A stretch of DNA of 64,000 nt, taken from assembly GCF_029318635.1 (NCBI RefSeq), contig NZ_CP119676.1, forward strand, positions 1 to 64,000, read 5' to 3'. The translations under genes were made by a program, and so were the position numbers. Below the pieces are notes generated by a model. The model was given only the letters and a program-made list of their open reading frames with translations, did no database searches and was not told the DNA's origin. Of this stretch, positions 53,228 to 62,517 are shown piece by piece (within the stretch, counting starts at the first letter, position 1; each line of letters opens with the position of its first letter). This stretch comes from Varunaivibrio sulfuroxidans. GTDB lineage: Bacteria > Pseudomonadota > Alphaproteobacteria > Rhodospirillales > Magnetovibrionaceae.

Positions 53228-54690
53228 CACACGCCCTGACCGAATTGACGATTGCCGACGCGCGTAGCGGTCTTGCCGAGGGTGAATTTTCCGCCGAGGA
53301 ATTGACGCGCGCCCATCTGGACGCCATGGAAAAGGCGCGGGATCTCAACGCCTTCATCGGCGAAACGCCGGAATTGGCGTTGGCGCGGGCGCGTCAATCC
53401 GACGTCCGGCGCGCCAAGGGCGCCCCGCTGGGCGCGATGGACGGTATCCCCGTCGCCGTCAAGGACCTGTTCTGCACCGAAGGGGTGCGCACCACGGCGG
53501 GCTCGCACATTTTGGACGACTTCACGCCGCCTTATGAATCAAGCGTCACCGCCAACCTGCGCGCCGCCGGCGCGGTGATGCTGGGCAAGACCAACATGGA
53601 CGAATTCGCCATGGGTTCGTCCAACATCACGTCCTATTTCGGTAGCGTCAAAAATCCTTGGAAGGGTAAGGACGGGGAAGATTTGGTGCCCGGCGGATCG
53701 TCCGGCGGTTCCGCCGCCGCGGTGGCGGCGCGCCTGTGTCTGGGGGCGACCGGGACGGACACCGGCGGTTCGATCCGTCAGCCCGCCGCGTTCACCGGGA
53801 TCGTCGGCCTGAAGCCGACCTACGGGCGCTGTTCGCGGTGGGGCATCGTGGCCTTCGCCTCGTCGCTCGATCAGGCGGGGCCGATGACCCGCACCGTGCG
53901 CGACAGCGCCATCATGCTGGGCGCGATGGCCGGTCACGATCCCAAGGACAGCACCAGCGCCCCGCTGGCCGTGCCCGATTTCGAGGCCGCCCTGAGCGGC
54001 GACGTCCGGGGGCTGAGGGTCGGCGTTCCCAAAGAATACCGATTGGACGGTATGAACGACGAAATTGCCGCCCTTTGGCGGCGCGGCTGCGACTGGTTGA
54101 AAGACGCCGGGGCCGAAATCGTCGATATTTCCCTGCCGACGACGAAATACGCCCTGCCGACTTACTATATCGTCGCCCCCGCCGAGGCGTCGGCCAACCT
54201 GTCGCGCTATGACGGGGTGCGCTACGGCCTTCGCGTGCCCGGCGACAGCCTGGACGAGATGTACGCCAACACCCGCGGCGAGGGCTTCGGCGACGAGGTG
54301 CAGCGCCGGGTGCTGATCGGCACCTACGTGCTTTCCGCCGGCTATTACGACGCCTACTATCTGAAGGCGCAGCGGGTGCGCACCTTGATCGCGCGGGATT
54401 TTCGCGCCGCCTTCGAAACGGTCGATGTCATCTTGACCCCGACCGCGCCCAGCGCGGCGTTCGCGATCGGCGAGAAGATCGACGATCCGATCGCGATGTA
54501 TCTCAACGACGTCTTCACCGTGCCGACCAGCCTGGCCGGGTTGCCCGGAATATCGGTCCCCGCGGGGTTGGATAGCTCCGGTTTACCCTTGGGGCTACAG
54601 ATAATAGGCAAGCCGTTCGACGAGGAAACGCTGTTGCGCGCCGCCGATGTTCTGGAAAGCGCCGCCGAATTCGACGGGAGGCCCGCATAA
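53224..54690 (+). CDS. gatA: Asp-tRNA(Asn)/Glu-tRNA(Gln) amidotransferase subunit A
   Basis: The 488-residue amidase-signature enzyme releases ammonia from glutamine. The Ser-cisSer-Lys triad lies in [11 protein letters not shown] (Lys), [14 protein letters not shown] (Ser) and [15 protein letters not shown] (nucleophile Ser). Overlaps with gatC (4 nt) and gatB (1 nt) mark one translationally coupled operon. Confidence 0.97.
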   Translation: MTHALTELTIADARSGLAEGEFSAEELTRAHLDAMEKARDLNAFIGETPELALARARQSDVRRAKGAPLGAMDGIPVAVKDLFCTEGVRTTAGSHILDDFTPPYESSVTANLRAAGAVMLGKTNMDEFAMGSSNITSYFGSVKNPWKGKDGEDLVPGGSSGGSAAAVAARLCLGATGTDTGGSIRQPAAFTGIVGLKPTYGRCSRWGIVAFASSLDQAGPMTRTVRDSAIMLGAMAGHDPKDSTSAPLAVPDFEAALSGDVRGLRVGVPKEYRLDGMNDEIAALWRRGCDWLKDAGAEIVDISLPTTKYALPTYYIVAPAEASANLSRYDGVRYGLRVPGDSLDEMYANTRGEGFGDEVQRRVLIGTYVLSAGYYDAYYLKAQRVRTLIARDFRAAFETVDVILTPTAPSAAFAIGEKIDDPIAMYLNDVFTVPTSLAGLPGISVPAGLDSSGLPLGLQIIGKPFDEETLLRAADVLESAAEFDGRPA

Positions 54691-56147
54691 TGAGCTACAT
54701 CATCGAAAGTGATAGCGGGGACTGGGAAGTCGTCATCGGTCTTGAAGTTCACGCCCAGGTGGTTTCCAAATCCAAGCTGTTTTCCGGCGCGGCGACGGCG
54801 TTCGGCGCCGAACCCAACACCCAGGTCTCCCTGGTTGACGCCGCGATGCCCGGTATGTTGCCGGTGATCAACGCGGTGTGCGTCGAACAGGCGGTGCGCA
54901 CCGGGCTGGGCCTGAACGCCCAGATCAATTTGCGTTCGGTGTTCGATCGTAAGAACTATTTCTACGCCGATTTGCCCCAGGGCTATCAAATTTCCCAGTT
55001 CAAGGACCCGATCGTCGGCGAGGGGACGATCGTGCTCGATCTGCCTGGCGGCGAGACGCGCACGGTCGGGATCGAGCGACTGCACCTAGAGCAGGACGCC
55101 GGAAAGTCCCTGCACGATCAGGACCCCCGGCGCACCTTCATCGATCTCAACCGGTCGGGCACGGCGCTGATGGAGATCGTCTCCAAGCCGGATATGCGCA
55201 GCCCCGACGACGTCGGCGCGTACCTGCGCAAGCTGCGCACCATTTTGCGCTATCTGGGGACTTGCGACGGCAACATGGACGAAGGCTCTATGCGTTGCGA
55301 TTGCAACGTCTCGGTACGCAAGGTGGGCGAGGACGCGCTGCGCACCCGCGCCGAGGTCAAAAACGTCAACTCGGTGCGTTTCGCCATGCAGGCGGTGGCG
55401 TTCGAGGCCCAACGCCAGATCGCCCTCTACGAGGCGGGCGACGAGGTGGTCCAGGAAACCCGCCTGTTCGATTCCGTTAAAGGGGAAACCCGTTCGATGC
55501 GCTCGAAAGAAGAGGCGCACGATTATCGCTACTTTCCCGATCCAGATCTCCTGCCGCTGGAATTTTCCCAAGAATTCGTCGATGCCATCAAGGCGACGTT
55601 GCCCGAATTGCCCGACGCCCGCAAGGATCGCTATATCGCCGAATTCGGCCTGTCGCCCTATGACGCGGGAGTTCTCGTCGCGGAAAAGGAAACTGCGGCC
55701 TATTACGAAGCGGTGGCCCAGGGTCGCGACGCAAAACTGGCGGCCAACTGGGTGATCTCCAATCTATTCGGGGTCCTCAACGACAAGGGCGTCTCGATCA
55801 CGCAAAGCCCGGTCAGCGCCGCGCACTTGGGCCGCCTGATCGACTTGATTTCCGACGACACCATTTCCGGGCGGATCGCCAAGGACGTTTTCGAAATCAT
55901 GATCGAGACGGGCGACGACCCGCAAAAGATCGTCGAGGAAAAGGGCCTGCGCCAGATTACCGACAGCGGCGCTATCGAAAGCGCGGTCGATGAAATCATC
56001 GCCAACAGTCCCGCTCAGGTCGCACAATACCAAGGCGGCAATGAGAAAATCGCGGGATGGTTCGTCGGCCAGGTCATGAAGGCGACCCAGGGCAAGGCGA
56101 ACCCGGCGATGGTGAACGCTTTGCTCAAACGCAAGTTGACTCCGTGA
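54690..56147 (+). CDS. gatB: Asp-tRNA(Asn)/Glu-tRNA(Gln) amidotransferase subunit B
   Basis: The 485-residue subunit binds misacylated tRNA and transfers ammonia. Blocks include [71 protein letters not shown] and the C-terminal Yqey-like helical domain ending [10 protein letters not shown]. The ATG overlaps the gatA TAA. Confidence 0.97.
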   Translation: MSYIIESDSGDWEVVIGLEVHAQVVSKSKLFSGAATAFGAEPNTQVSLVDAAMPGMLPVINAVCVEQAVRTGLGLNAQINLRSVFDRKNYFYADLPQGYQISQFKDPIVGEGTIVLDLPGGETRTVGIERLHLEQDAGKSLHDQDPRRTFIDLNRSGTALMEIVSKPDMRSPDDVGAYLRKLRTILRYLGTCDGNMDEGSMRCDCNVSVRKVGEDALRTRAEVKNVNSVRFAMQAVAFEAQRQIALYEAGDEVVQETRLFDSVKGETRSMRSKEEAHDYRYFPDPDLLPLEFSQEFVDAIKATLPELPDARKDRYIAEFGLSPYDAGVLVAEKETAAYYEAVAQGRDAKLAANWVISNLFGVLNDKGVSITQSPVSAAHLGRLIDLISDDTISGRIAKDVFEIMIETGDDPQKIVEEKGLRQITDSGAIESAVDEIIANSPAQVAQYQGGNEKIAGWFVGQVMKATQGKANPAMVNALLKRKLTP

Positions 56148-56374
56148 CGCGCCGTTCGCCTCCTAATCCGGGATGGTATATATGCGCTAACGGTTGAACT
56201 GGCGCGTACGCATCCCCATCCTATAGCACTGGGCCCGTCTTTTTGGGACGATACCTTTGGATCCGTGATTTCTTGGATTTGTGCTTTCGGGGCAGCAATC
56301 CTTGTGGGTCCGGGGCGTTGATCCGAGGTATAAGGGATGGGCCGCCGGGTATATGCGCTGTTGGAGTGCGAAGC

Positions 56375-56866
56375 ATGACGGAACGACAAGTCGCCACTTT
56401 TGGTGGGGGGTGTTTCTGGGGTGTCGAGGCGGGCTTTCGCAAGTGCGACGGCGTCCTTGAGACGGTCGTCGGCTATGCCGGCGGAACGATGGAAACGCCG
56501 ACGTATGAAGACGTTTGTTCCGGGGCGTCGGGACACGCCGAGGTCGTGCGCGTCGTCTTCGATCCGGCGCGGGTCTCTTATCGGGACCTGCTTGAGACGT
56601 TTTGGACGATTCACGATCCTACCCAGCGTAATCGTCAAGGACCGGATGTTGGCGCGCAGTATCGTTCCATCATTTTATACCACACGAACGAACAACGTGA
56701 TGAAGCGACTGAGGTCGTCCGCGCGTTGACGGATTGCGGGCGTTTCGGCGCAGCAATAGAAACGGAAATTCTTCCCGTGGGGAGCTTCTGGAGGGCGGAG
56801 GATTACCATCAAAACTATCTGGAAAAAAAGGGGCAGGCGGTTTGCCGCATTCCCCGAGAGACTTAA
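56375..56866 (+). CDS. msrA: Peptide methionine sulfoxide reductase A
   Basis: The 163-residue protein carries the catalytic GGCFWGVEAGF motif, GYAGGTMETPTYEDVCSG, GHAEVVRVVFDP and DPTQRNRQGPDVGAQYRS, all typical of MsrA, which reduces methionine-S-sulfoxide. GGAG lies 9 nt before ATG 56375; the frame is open upstream but not conserved. The 227-nt gap after gatB holds no gene. Confidence 0.95.
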   Translation: MTERQVATFGGGCFWGVEAGFRKCDGVLETVVGYAGGTMETPTYEDVCSGASGHAEVVRVVFDPARVSYRDLLETFWTIHDPTQRNRQGPDVGAQYRSIILYHTNEQRDEATEVVRALTDCGRFGAAIETEILPVGSFWRAEDYHQNYLEKKGQAVCRIPRET

Positions 56867-56939
56867 TCCCCTAAGGGTTGAGGATTTCTTTTAGCTGTAT
56901 TTGATGGTTGCGCAACCTTTTAGAATTGGAATAATATGT

Positions 56940-57428
56940 ATGATGATTGCAAAAAAGAAGACCTCCCCACATAAGGTGAAGGATGGGCAGCATAGGGTGA
57001 AGGACGGTCCACGCAAAACGAAGGATGGCCCGACACCCGTTGACGGCCATGTTGGGGGACGCATTCGCGCCCGGCGCATCCAGTTGGGCCTCAGCCAAAA
57101 AGATCTCGGCGACGCGGTGGGCCTGACTTTTCAGCAGATTCAAAAATACGAACGCGGCGCCAACCGGGTTGGGTCGGGCCGCCTGTTTGAATTTGGTCAA
57201 TGCTTGAATGTCCCCGTATCCTTCTTCTTCGAAGGGTTGACGGCCAAAGACGGCTTGCCGTCGCGAAAAAATGCCGTGCCGGTCAAGACCAACGAATCCC
57301 CTTCGATGCTAGACAAGCGCGAAACCTTGGAATTGATGCGGGCCTATTATAAAATCAGCGATCCCAAGGTGCGCAGGCGCTTTTTCGATCTTGTGAAGGC
57401 CGCCGCAAACTTTACGCCGCAGGATTAG
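56940..57428 (+). CDS. XRE-family helix-turn-helix regulator
   Basis: The 162-residue protein has a basic N-terminal arm made of repeats of (V/T)KDG (HKVKDGQHR, VKDGPRK, TKDGP), an HTH domain at about 40-95 (RIRARRIQLGLSQKDLGDAV, TFQQIQKYERGANRVGSGRL) and a C-terminal helical part (LELMRAYYKISDPKVRRRFF). This C-terminal pattern is common in alphaproteobacterial XRE proteins of unknown target. Starts at 56940/56943 (ATG) have GGA upstream; a longer frame begins at TTG 56901. Confidence 0.85.
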   Translation: MMIAKKKTSPHKVKDGQHRVKDGPRKTKDGPTPVDGHVGGRIRARRIQLGLSQKDLGDAVGLTFQQIQKYERGANRVGSGRLFEFGQCLNVPVSFFFEGLTAKDGLPSRKNAVPVKTNESPSMLDKRETLELMRAYYKISDPKVRRRFFDLVKAAANFTPQD

Positions 57429-57886
57429 GCGGCCGTTCGGGATGCCGTTTTCCTCCGATTTCGCCGGAGGCTCTCCCCTCGTTTAAGTGCGTCGCCGTTG
57501 ATGCGCCGTTGAATTGATGCGCCGTTGATGAGAAGGGCGGTGGTCTCATGGTGGGCCGCCGCTTTTTTCGATGTCCTTGCATCGGTTTTCTTCTTGACTG
57601 CCGATCATCGCCACGGCGCGGCGCTGTCGTCGTGCGTCCGTTTCTTTACTCGGGTCGAGCCTAAAAAATTACCGAGTGACTCACGGGTCGAGCAAGTCAT
57701 GAAAAAAGGAAGCAAAGAGGACATCATTTCTTGAAAAATGTATATGAAAGTAGATGTTGATTATACGTTTTAACAAAAAATTATTTATATATTTTTTTGT
57801 ATGACGTTGAATTTTTATGAAAAATTGATATCCTGCTGTGCGGTTCGGAAAATTTCTTTGACCGATATTAGTAGGGGGGCTTTGTC
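57429..57886. other. Gene-free region before luxR
   Basis: I see no convincing gene in these 458 nt. A small hairpin (CCTCCG at 57452 with CGGAGG at 57465) follows the XRE gene. Three copies of GATGCGCCGTTGA-like sequence lie at about 57493-57531. The last 150 nt are AT-rich and probably contain the luxR promoter. Confidence 0.55.
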
Positions 57887-58633
57887 ATGCAGTCCCGAAG
57901 AAACATTGACCGGGTTGTCGATCAACTGGAAACCCTGGGCAAACGCAAGGATATTGCCGGAGTCAGCCAAACCATCAATGACTACGTTCGCGCCATTGGT
58001 TTTGAACGATACACCTATCATGTCGTGCGCCCGCCCGCGGGTAAAAGGGTTCCCTTCTATCTCAGCAGTTATCCCGACGCCTGGGTCGAACACTACGTCG
58101 GTAACAATTACGTCAACAGCGATGCCGTCATCGACCGCGCCGCGTGTGGGTTGCTGCCGTTCGACTGGCAGAGTGTCGCCACTCCGGGCGGCGGCAAAAA
58201 CAGCGTGCAAAAACGAATTTTCAACGAGGCCGGGGAATTCGGTATCCACGGCGGCGCCTCGGTGCCCATTCATGGCCCCGGCGGCTCGTTGGCGATCTTG
58301 AATGTGGCGTCGGACAGTAATGCGGAAGATTTCCGGAAAAACTGGTCCCGTCACCGCCATGATTTACAGGTCTTCGCGATGTATGCCCACGAAGTGGTGC
58401 TTCGGGAGTTATACCCCCAAGATGGCGCCAATCTTCCCCATCTGTCCCCGCGCGAGAGAGAATGCCTTCTGTGGACGTCGAAGGGGAAAACAGCCGCCGA
58501 GATCGCCGCCATCTTGAATATTTCCCAGGAAACGGTCGTCACCTATCTGAAGCAATCGTGCGCCAAGCTCGATGTGTTCAGCAAAACGCATGCCGTGGTC
58601 AAGGCCGTTTGTTTTGGTTTGATCGTTCCTTGA
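57887..58633 (+). CDS. LuxR-family quorum-sensing regulator
   Basis: The 248-residue protein has an N-terminal autoinducer-binding domain with the conserved pocket pattern YPDAWVEHYVGNNYVNSDAV followed by LLPFDW, and a C-terminal LuxR helix-turn-helix (LSPRERECLLWTSKGKTAAE, LNISQETVVTYLKQSCAKL). The usual Asp-Pro of the pocket is Asp-Ala (SDAV). GTAGGGGGG precedes the ATG. It lies 131 nt upstream of luxI in the same direction, the common cognate arrangement, and may regulate the luxI-P450 unit. Confidence 0.9.
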   Translation: MQSRRNIDRVVDQLETLGKRKDIAGVSQTINDYVRAIGFERYTYHVVRPPAGKRVPFYLSSYPDAWVEHYVGNNYVNSDAVIDRAACGLLPFDWQSVATPGGGKNSVQKRIFNEAGEFGIHGGASVPIHGPGGSLAILNVASDSNAEDFRKNWSRHRHDLQVFAMYAHEVVLRELYPQDGANLPHLSPRERECLLWTSKGKTAAEIAAILNISQETVVTYLKQSCAKLDVFSKTHAVVKAVCFGLIVP

Positions 58634-58683
58634 TAACGCTTGGATTTTTTAAACGGTCTCGGATTTCCCCTCCGGGTCGCCCC

Positions 58684-58699
58684 TCCCCAAAGTTGGGGA
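58684..58699. promoter_or_regulatory. Candidate lux-box-like palindrome upstream of luxI
   Basis: TCCCCAAAGTTGGGGA is a perfect 7-bp inverted repeat with a 2-bp centre, located about 66-81 bp before luxI. A TAAAAT hexamer (58714-58719) lies 15 bp after TTGGGG (58693-58698), so the palindrome would overlap a -35 element, as activating lux boxes do. It does not match the Vibrio lux-box consensus. A role in ending luxR transcripts is an alternative. Confidence 0.4.
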
Positions 58700-58724
58700 C
58701 GTTTCCGATTTTCTAAAATGCGCT

Positions 58725-58753
58725 CTCATTGTCCTTATCGTAGGGACAATGAG
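58725..58753 (+). promoter_or_regulatory. Perfect inverted repeat touching the luxI ribosome-binding site
   Basis: CTCATTGTCC (58725-58734) and GGACAATGAG (58744-58753) form a 10-bp stem with a 9-nt loop. The right arm ends inside GAGGAG, the purine-rich stretch 9-14 nt before the luxI ATG. In RNA the hairpin could partly mask the ribosome-binding site; as DNA it could be a dimer operator. Confidence 0.5.
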
Positions 58754-58764
58754 GAGTAGGGGGA

Positions 58765-59427
58765 ATGATCGACGTTATCCGCGGTGAGGAAATTGCCCGC
58801 CGAACGTTGGATATGGATGCGATGTTTCGTCAACGTCACCGGGTATTTAAGGAACGTTTGGGGTGGCGGGTGGTATCTCGCGACGGTCGGGAAAAGGACG
58901 ATTACGACGATCTGAACCCGATCTATCTGCTGGCCTTCGACGATTGCGGGGCATTGATCGGCAGCGCCCGAATACTCCCCTCGACGGGGCGTTACATGTT
59001 GAAGGATACCTTTCCCCAATTGTTGGACGGCACGCCCCCGCCCGTCGATCCGCAAATCTGGGAGGGCAGCCGCCTGGCCGTCGATATTCCAAATTTTCCC
59101 GACGAAGACGGTGCGCCGTCGCGCCATCGCGTGTTGATGGCGCACCGGGCGATCGCGGAAATTTTTTGCGCCGTCGTCGAGACCTGTCTCGCCTATGACG
59201 TGCGTGCGTTCATGACTGTCTACGACCTCCGGGTCGCCCGCATTTACGCCCGCTTGGGGTGTGTTCCCCGTTGGCAATCGCGCCGTCATCTGATTGGCGA
59301 CACGGTGACTTTCGCGAGCCGCTTCGATATCAACCCTCAAGTCTTAAAAAATATCCAGCACGTCAGCGGCGTCGGCGGATCGGTGATCCGCAGCGCCCCG
59401 TGGAAGGAGAGAAAAAATGCAGCATAA
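58765..59427 (+). CDS. LuxI-family acyl-homoserine-lactone synthase
   Basis: The 220-residue protein has the LuxI invariant pattern: R-x2-F-x8-W in RHRVFKERLGWRV, then DDYDDLNPIYLLAFD, GSARILPST and the WEGSRLAVD motif, whose Glu and Arg are catalytic; the usual Phe of SRF is Leu here. It should make an acyl-HSL, though the acyl chain cannot be predicted from sequence. TAGGGGGA precedes the ATG. The next small gene overlaps its end by 11 nt. Confidence 0.92.
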   Translation: MIDVIRGEEIARRTLDMDAMFRQRHRVFKERLGWRVVSRDGREKDDYDDLNPIYLLAFDDCGALIGSARILPSTGRYMLKDTFPQLLDGTPPPVDPQIWEGSRLAVDIPNFPDEDGAPSRHRVLMAHRAIAEIFCAVVETCLAYDVRAFMTVYDLRVARIYARLGCVPRWQSRRHLIGDTVTFASRFDINPQVLKNIQHVSGVGGSVIRSAPWKERKNAA

Positions 59428-59692
59428 CCACAATAACAACGAACCCCTACGCGGCCTCTCGGACGATCCCGATGGTGAATTCGACGGCGGCCCGGTGAGT
59501 GCGCAATCGCTGCTGTATTGCCTGGAATATCTTTGTCAGGAAGCCCAAGGCGCAGGGTTTGACTTGACCGCCCATCTGATCGGCGCCGCGGCGGAGGCGG
59601 TGCGCGCGGAAAGCCACCTGCCGCAGGGCGAAATTTCTCATGGTGACGTGCTTTCCATGCCCATCGCGCCGCAAACAAAAACGAATGCCTGA
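59417..59692 (+). CDS. Small acidic protein encoded with luxI (unknown function)
   Basis: The 91-residue product begins HNHNNNEPLRG, has an acidic stretch (SDDPDGEFDGGP), then a mainly helical part (SAQSLLYCLEYLCQEAQGAG, LTAHLIGAAAEAVRAESHL) and a short tail. No family is recognised. AAGGAGAG sits before ATG 59417 inside the end of luxI, and the 11-nt overlap indicates co-expression, so it may modulate the signal synthase or the regulator. It has no signal peptide or membrane helix. Confidence 0.75.
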   Translation: MQHNHNNNEPLRGLSDDPDGEFDGGPVSAQSLLYCLEYLCQEAQGAGFDLTAHLIGAAAEAVRAESHLPQGEISHGDVLSMPIAPQTKTNA

Positions 59693-59733
59693 ATGTAATT
59701 TGGCGAGGAAGATACGATGAGGAAGATACAATA

Positions 59734-61149
59734 ATGACGTGCCCTTTGAGTTCCTCTTCTCCCCTAGATGAAGGAGGCGAACGAAACGGTCGTTACCGCG
59801 ATACGATTGTCGATTTTCGCACCCTGGCGGGGCCTTCGGGCCTTCCCGGGGTGGGCGTTGTCGGCGCGATACGAAAAGATCCGCTAGGCTATTTCGTCGA
59901 TCTGCAAAAGGAGTACGGCGCGATGGTGCCCTATCGGGTCGGTCTGGAGAGCATTTTGATGCTCAACGCGCCGCAGCACATCCGTCACGTACTTCAGGAC
60001 CATCATGAAAACTATCGCAAAAGCAAGTTTTATCAGCCGTTGCGCCCGGTTTTGGGTGAGGGTATTTTCCTCAGCGAAGGTGCGTCATGGCTGTCCCAGC
60101 GCCGGACCCTGAATAAGGGTTTTCACGGGCCGAATTTCGATGTTTTCGCGCAGAAGATCGTCGCCGCGGCGGGAAACATGCTGGATCGCTGGGAGGGTTA
60201 CTGCGATCGCGGGGATAATCTCGATGTCGCCGCGGAAATGATGCACATCGCCTTGGATGGGGTGGCGCAGGCGCTCTTCAATCTGCGCATCGACGGCGAT
60301 CACAAGGACGTTTACGACGGCCTGACCCAGACCCTGGGTGACGCCGAGCGGCGGGTATGGTCGATTTTCCCGGCGCCCCGTTGGCTGCCGACGCCCGCCA
60401 ACGGAGCCTACAAGAAGGCTTTGGCGCGTCTGGATGCCATTACTTACCGGATCATCGACCAACGGCGCGCCGACCCGTCACCGCCCGACGATATGCTCAG
60501 CGGCCTGATCGAGGCCTATGGGGATGATCGCGCAGGCGATCGACTGTTGCGCGATCAGGTTCTGTCGGTGTTGTTGTCGGGACATGAAACCACGGCCAAC
60601 GCCCTGGCTTGGGTGTGGTACGTTCTGGCGCGCCATCCCGATGTCGAACGGCGTGTGTATGAAGAGGTTGACGCGCTGGGCGACGGTCCTCTGGGCTTCG
60701 ACACGCTACCGAAATTGTCCTATACCCGCCGGGTATTCGAGGAAACCCTGCGCCTTTATCCACCGGTCTGGACCCTATCGCGCCAAGCCGTCGAGGACGA
60801 TGTGATCGGCGCCGTGCGCGTGCCCAAGGGGACGGTGGTGATGATGTCGCCCTACGTCGTGCATCGCAATCCCGAATTTTGGGAAAACCCAAACATCTTC
60901 GATCCCGACCGTTTTCTGCCCGAGCGTGCCGCCGGGCGTCCCCGGCTGGCCTATTTTCCCTTCGGCGGAGGACCCAGGGTATGCCTGGGCAACCGCTTCG
61001 CCATGATGGAAGCGCCGCTGGTGATCGCCGCCGTTACTAGGCGGTTTCACCTCGTCCAAGTTGCGCCGCGCGTGATCGCCCCCGAGCCGATGATCACCTT
61101 GCGCCCGAAAGGTGGAATCAAGATGAAACTGCGTCGGCGACGCCCTTAA
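59734..61149 (+). CDS. Cytochrome P450
   Basis: The 471-residue P450 shows the I-helix oxygen-binding motif LLSGHETTANALAW, the K-helix EETLRLYPPVW (ExxR), and the haem loop FPFGGGPRVCLGNRFA with its cysteine ligand. The N-terminus has no membrane anchor, so it is a soluble enzyme; the sequence style resembles the CYP102/CYP4-like fatty-acid-hydroxylating group, but the substrate is unknown. It follows the luxI-small protein pair by 41 nt in the same direction, so quorum-controlled expression is plausible. No ferredoxin or reductase gene is adjacent. Confidence 0.9.
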   Translation: MTCPLSSSSPLDEGGERNGRYRDTIVDFRTLAGPSGLPGVGVVGAIRKDPLGYFVDLQKEYGAMVPYRVGLESILMLNAPQHIRHVLQDHHENYRKSKFYQPLRPVLGEGIFLSEGASWLSQRRTLNKGFHGPNFDVFAQKIVAAAGNMLDRWEGYCDRGDNLDVAAEMMHIALDGVAQALFNLRIDGDHKDVYDGLTQTLGDAERRVWSIFPAPRWLPTPANGAYKKALARLDAITYRIIDQRRADPSPPDDMLSGLIEAYGDDRAGDRLLRDQVLSVLLSGHETTANALAWVWYVLARHPDVERRVYEEVDALGDGPLGFDTLPKLSYTRRVFEETLRLYPPVWTLSRQAVEDDVIGAVRVPKGTVVMMSPYVVHRNPEFWENPNIFDPDRFLPERAAGRPRLAYFPFGGGPRVCLGNRFAMMEAPLVIAAVTRRFHLVQVAPRVIAPEPMITLRPKGGIKMKLRRRRP

Positions 61150-61178
61150 GGTCGGCGTTCCTTAACGCCCTTCGACCA

Positions 61179-61192
61179 GGTCCTGACCCTAG
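61179..61192. repeat. Isolated MITE-terminus sequence at the aminotransferase stop codon
   Basis: GGTCCTGACCCTAG equals the right terminal repeat of MITE copy 1. It lies between the convergent P450 and aminotransferase genes, and its CTA supplies the TAG stop of the aminotransferase on the minus strand. No other part of the element is present. Confidence 0.45.
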
Positions 61193-62517
61193 TCGAGAGT
61201 TCTAATGATGTCGGCGAGAATGGCGAACATGGTGTCGATTTGGTCCTTTTCCACGATCAACGGCGGCGATAGGGCGATGATATCGCCGGTGACGCGCACC
61301 AAAAGACCCGCTTCGTAGGCGCGAACAAACGCACTGTAGCCCCGTGCCCCGGGGTTGCCGTCAATTGCGGCCAATTCGATTCCGGCAACCAATCCCAGAT
61401 TGCGCAGGTCGATCACATGGGGCAGTCCCTTCAAGGCGTGCACGGCGTCTTCCCAATAGGGCGCCAGCTCGGCGGCGCGCTGGAACAGGCCTTCGCCTTG
61501 ATAAACGTCGAGAGCCGCCAGGGCGGCGGCGCAGGCCAGGGGGTGGGCCGAATAGGTGTAACCGTGGAACAATTCGATCGCGCCCGGGGGGGCGGCGTTG
61601 ACGATGGCGTCGTAAATTTTGTCCTGGGCGAACACCGCGCCCATCGGGACGGCGCCGCTGTTCAGGCCCTTGGCGGTGGTCACCAGGTCGGGCTCGACGG
61701 CGAAAAAATCGACTGCGAAGGGCGCGCCCAGGCGTCCGAATCCGGTGATCACTTCATCGAAAATCAGCAAGATGCCGTGCTTGGTGCATAGCGTGCGTAG
61801 CCGTTCCAGGTAACCTTTGGGCGGCATGATGACCCCGGCGGAGCCGACCATCGGCTCGACGATCACCGCGGCGATGGTCGAGGCGTCATGCAGAGCGACC
61901 AACTTTTCCAGGTCGTCGGCCAGATGCGCGCCCCATTCGGGCAGGCCACGGGAAAAGGCGTTGTGTTCCGGGTTGTGAAAATGGGGCAAATGATCGACGC
62001 CGGTCAACAGGCCGCCGAACTGCTTGCGGTTGTTGCCCAGGCCGCCCACCGAAATGCCGCCGAAACCGACACCGTGGTAGCCCTTTTCCCGTCCGATCAG
62101 CCGGGTCCTCGTGCCCTCGCCGCGGGCGCGGTGATAGGCGAGGGCGATTTTCAGCGCCGTATCCACCGATTCCGAGCCGGAGTTGGTGAAAAAAACATGG
62201 TTGAGATCGCCCGCCATGGTGTTGGCCAGCCGCCCCGCCAGTTCGAAGGCCTTGGGGTGGCCCATCTGAAAGGTCGGGGCGTAATCCAGTTGCGCCGCCT
62301 GGGTTTGGATCGCCTCGACGATTTTAGGGTGGCCGTGCCCGGCGTTACAGCACCACAATCCGGCCGTGCCGTCGAGAATTCGCCGGTTGTCGTGGCTGGT
62401 ATAATACATACCCTGGGCGGCGACCAGCAAACGTGGGGAGGCTTTAAATTGACGGTTGGCGCTGAAGGGCATCCAAAACGGTTCGAGATCGTTGGGCGTG
62501 GCGTCTTGACGGCGCAT
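61189..62517 (-). CDS. Class III aminotransferase (omega-amino acid:pyruvate transaminase type)
   Basis: The 442-residue PLP enzyme has the class III pattern: DGTAGLWCCNAGHGHPKIVE, TNSGSESVDTALKIALAYHR, LLIFDEVITGFGRLG and the active-site lysine in VTTAKGLNSGAVPMGAVF. The N-terminal FWMPFSANRQFKASPRLL is characteristic of beta-alanine/omega-amino acid:pyruvate transaminases. CAGGAG precedes the ATG. A PuuR-like regulator is encoded divergently 145 nt away and probably controls it. Confidence 0.9.
   Translation of the reverse strand: MRRQDATPNDLEPFWMPFSANRQFKASPRLLVAAQGMYYTSHDNRRILDGTAGLWCCNAGHGHPKIVEAIQTQAAQLDYAPTFQMGHPKAFELAGRLANTMAGDLNHVFFTNSGSESVDTALKIALAYHRARGEGTRTRLIGREKGYHGVGFGGISVGGLGNNRKQFGGLLTGVDHLPHFHNPEHNAFSRGLPEWGAHLADDLEKLVALHDASTIAAVIVEPMVGSAGVIMPPKGYLERLRTLCTKHGILLIFDEVITGFGRLGAPFAVDFFAVEPDLVTTAKGLNSGAVPMGAVFAQDKIYDAIVNAAPPGAIELFHGYTYSAHPLACAAALAALDVYQGEGLFQRAAELAPYWEDAVHALKGLPHVIDLRNLGLVAGIELAAIDGNPGARGYSAFVRAYEAGLLVRVTGDIIALSPPLIVEKDQIDTMFAILADIIRTLD

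Noticed and set aside
57525..57734. Possible 69-residue small protein before luxR
   Set aside because: No ribosome-binding site, start within a direct-repeat stretch, and no hydrophobic or domain pattern that looks selected.
57885..58633. LuxR protein considered as an orphan solo regulator
   Set aside because: An intact luxI lies 131 nt downstream in the same direction, so a cognate pair is more likely.
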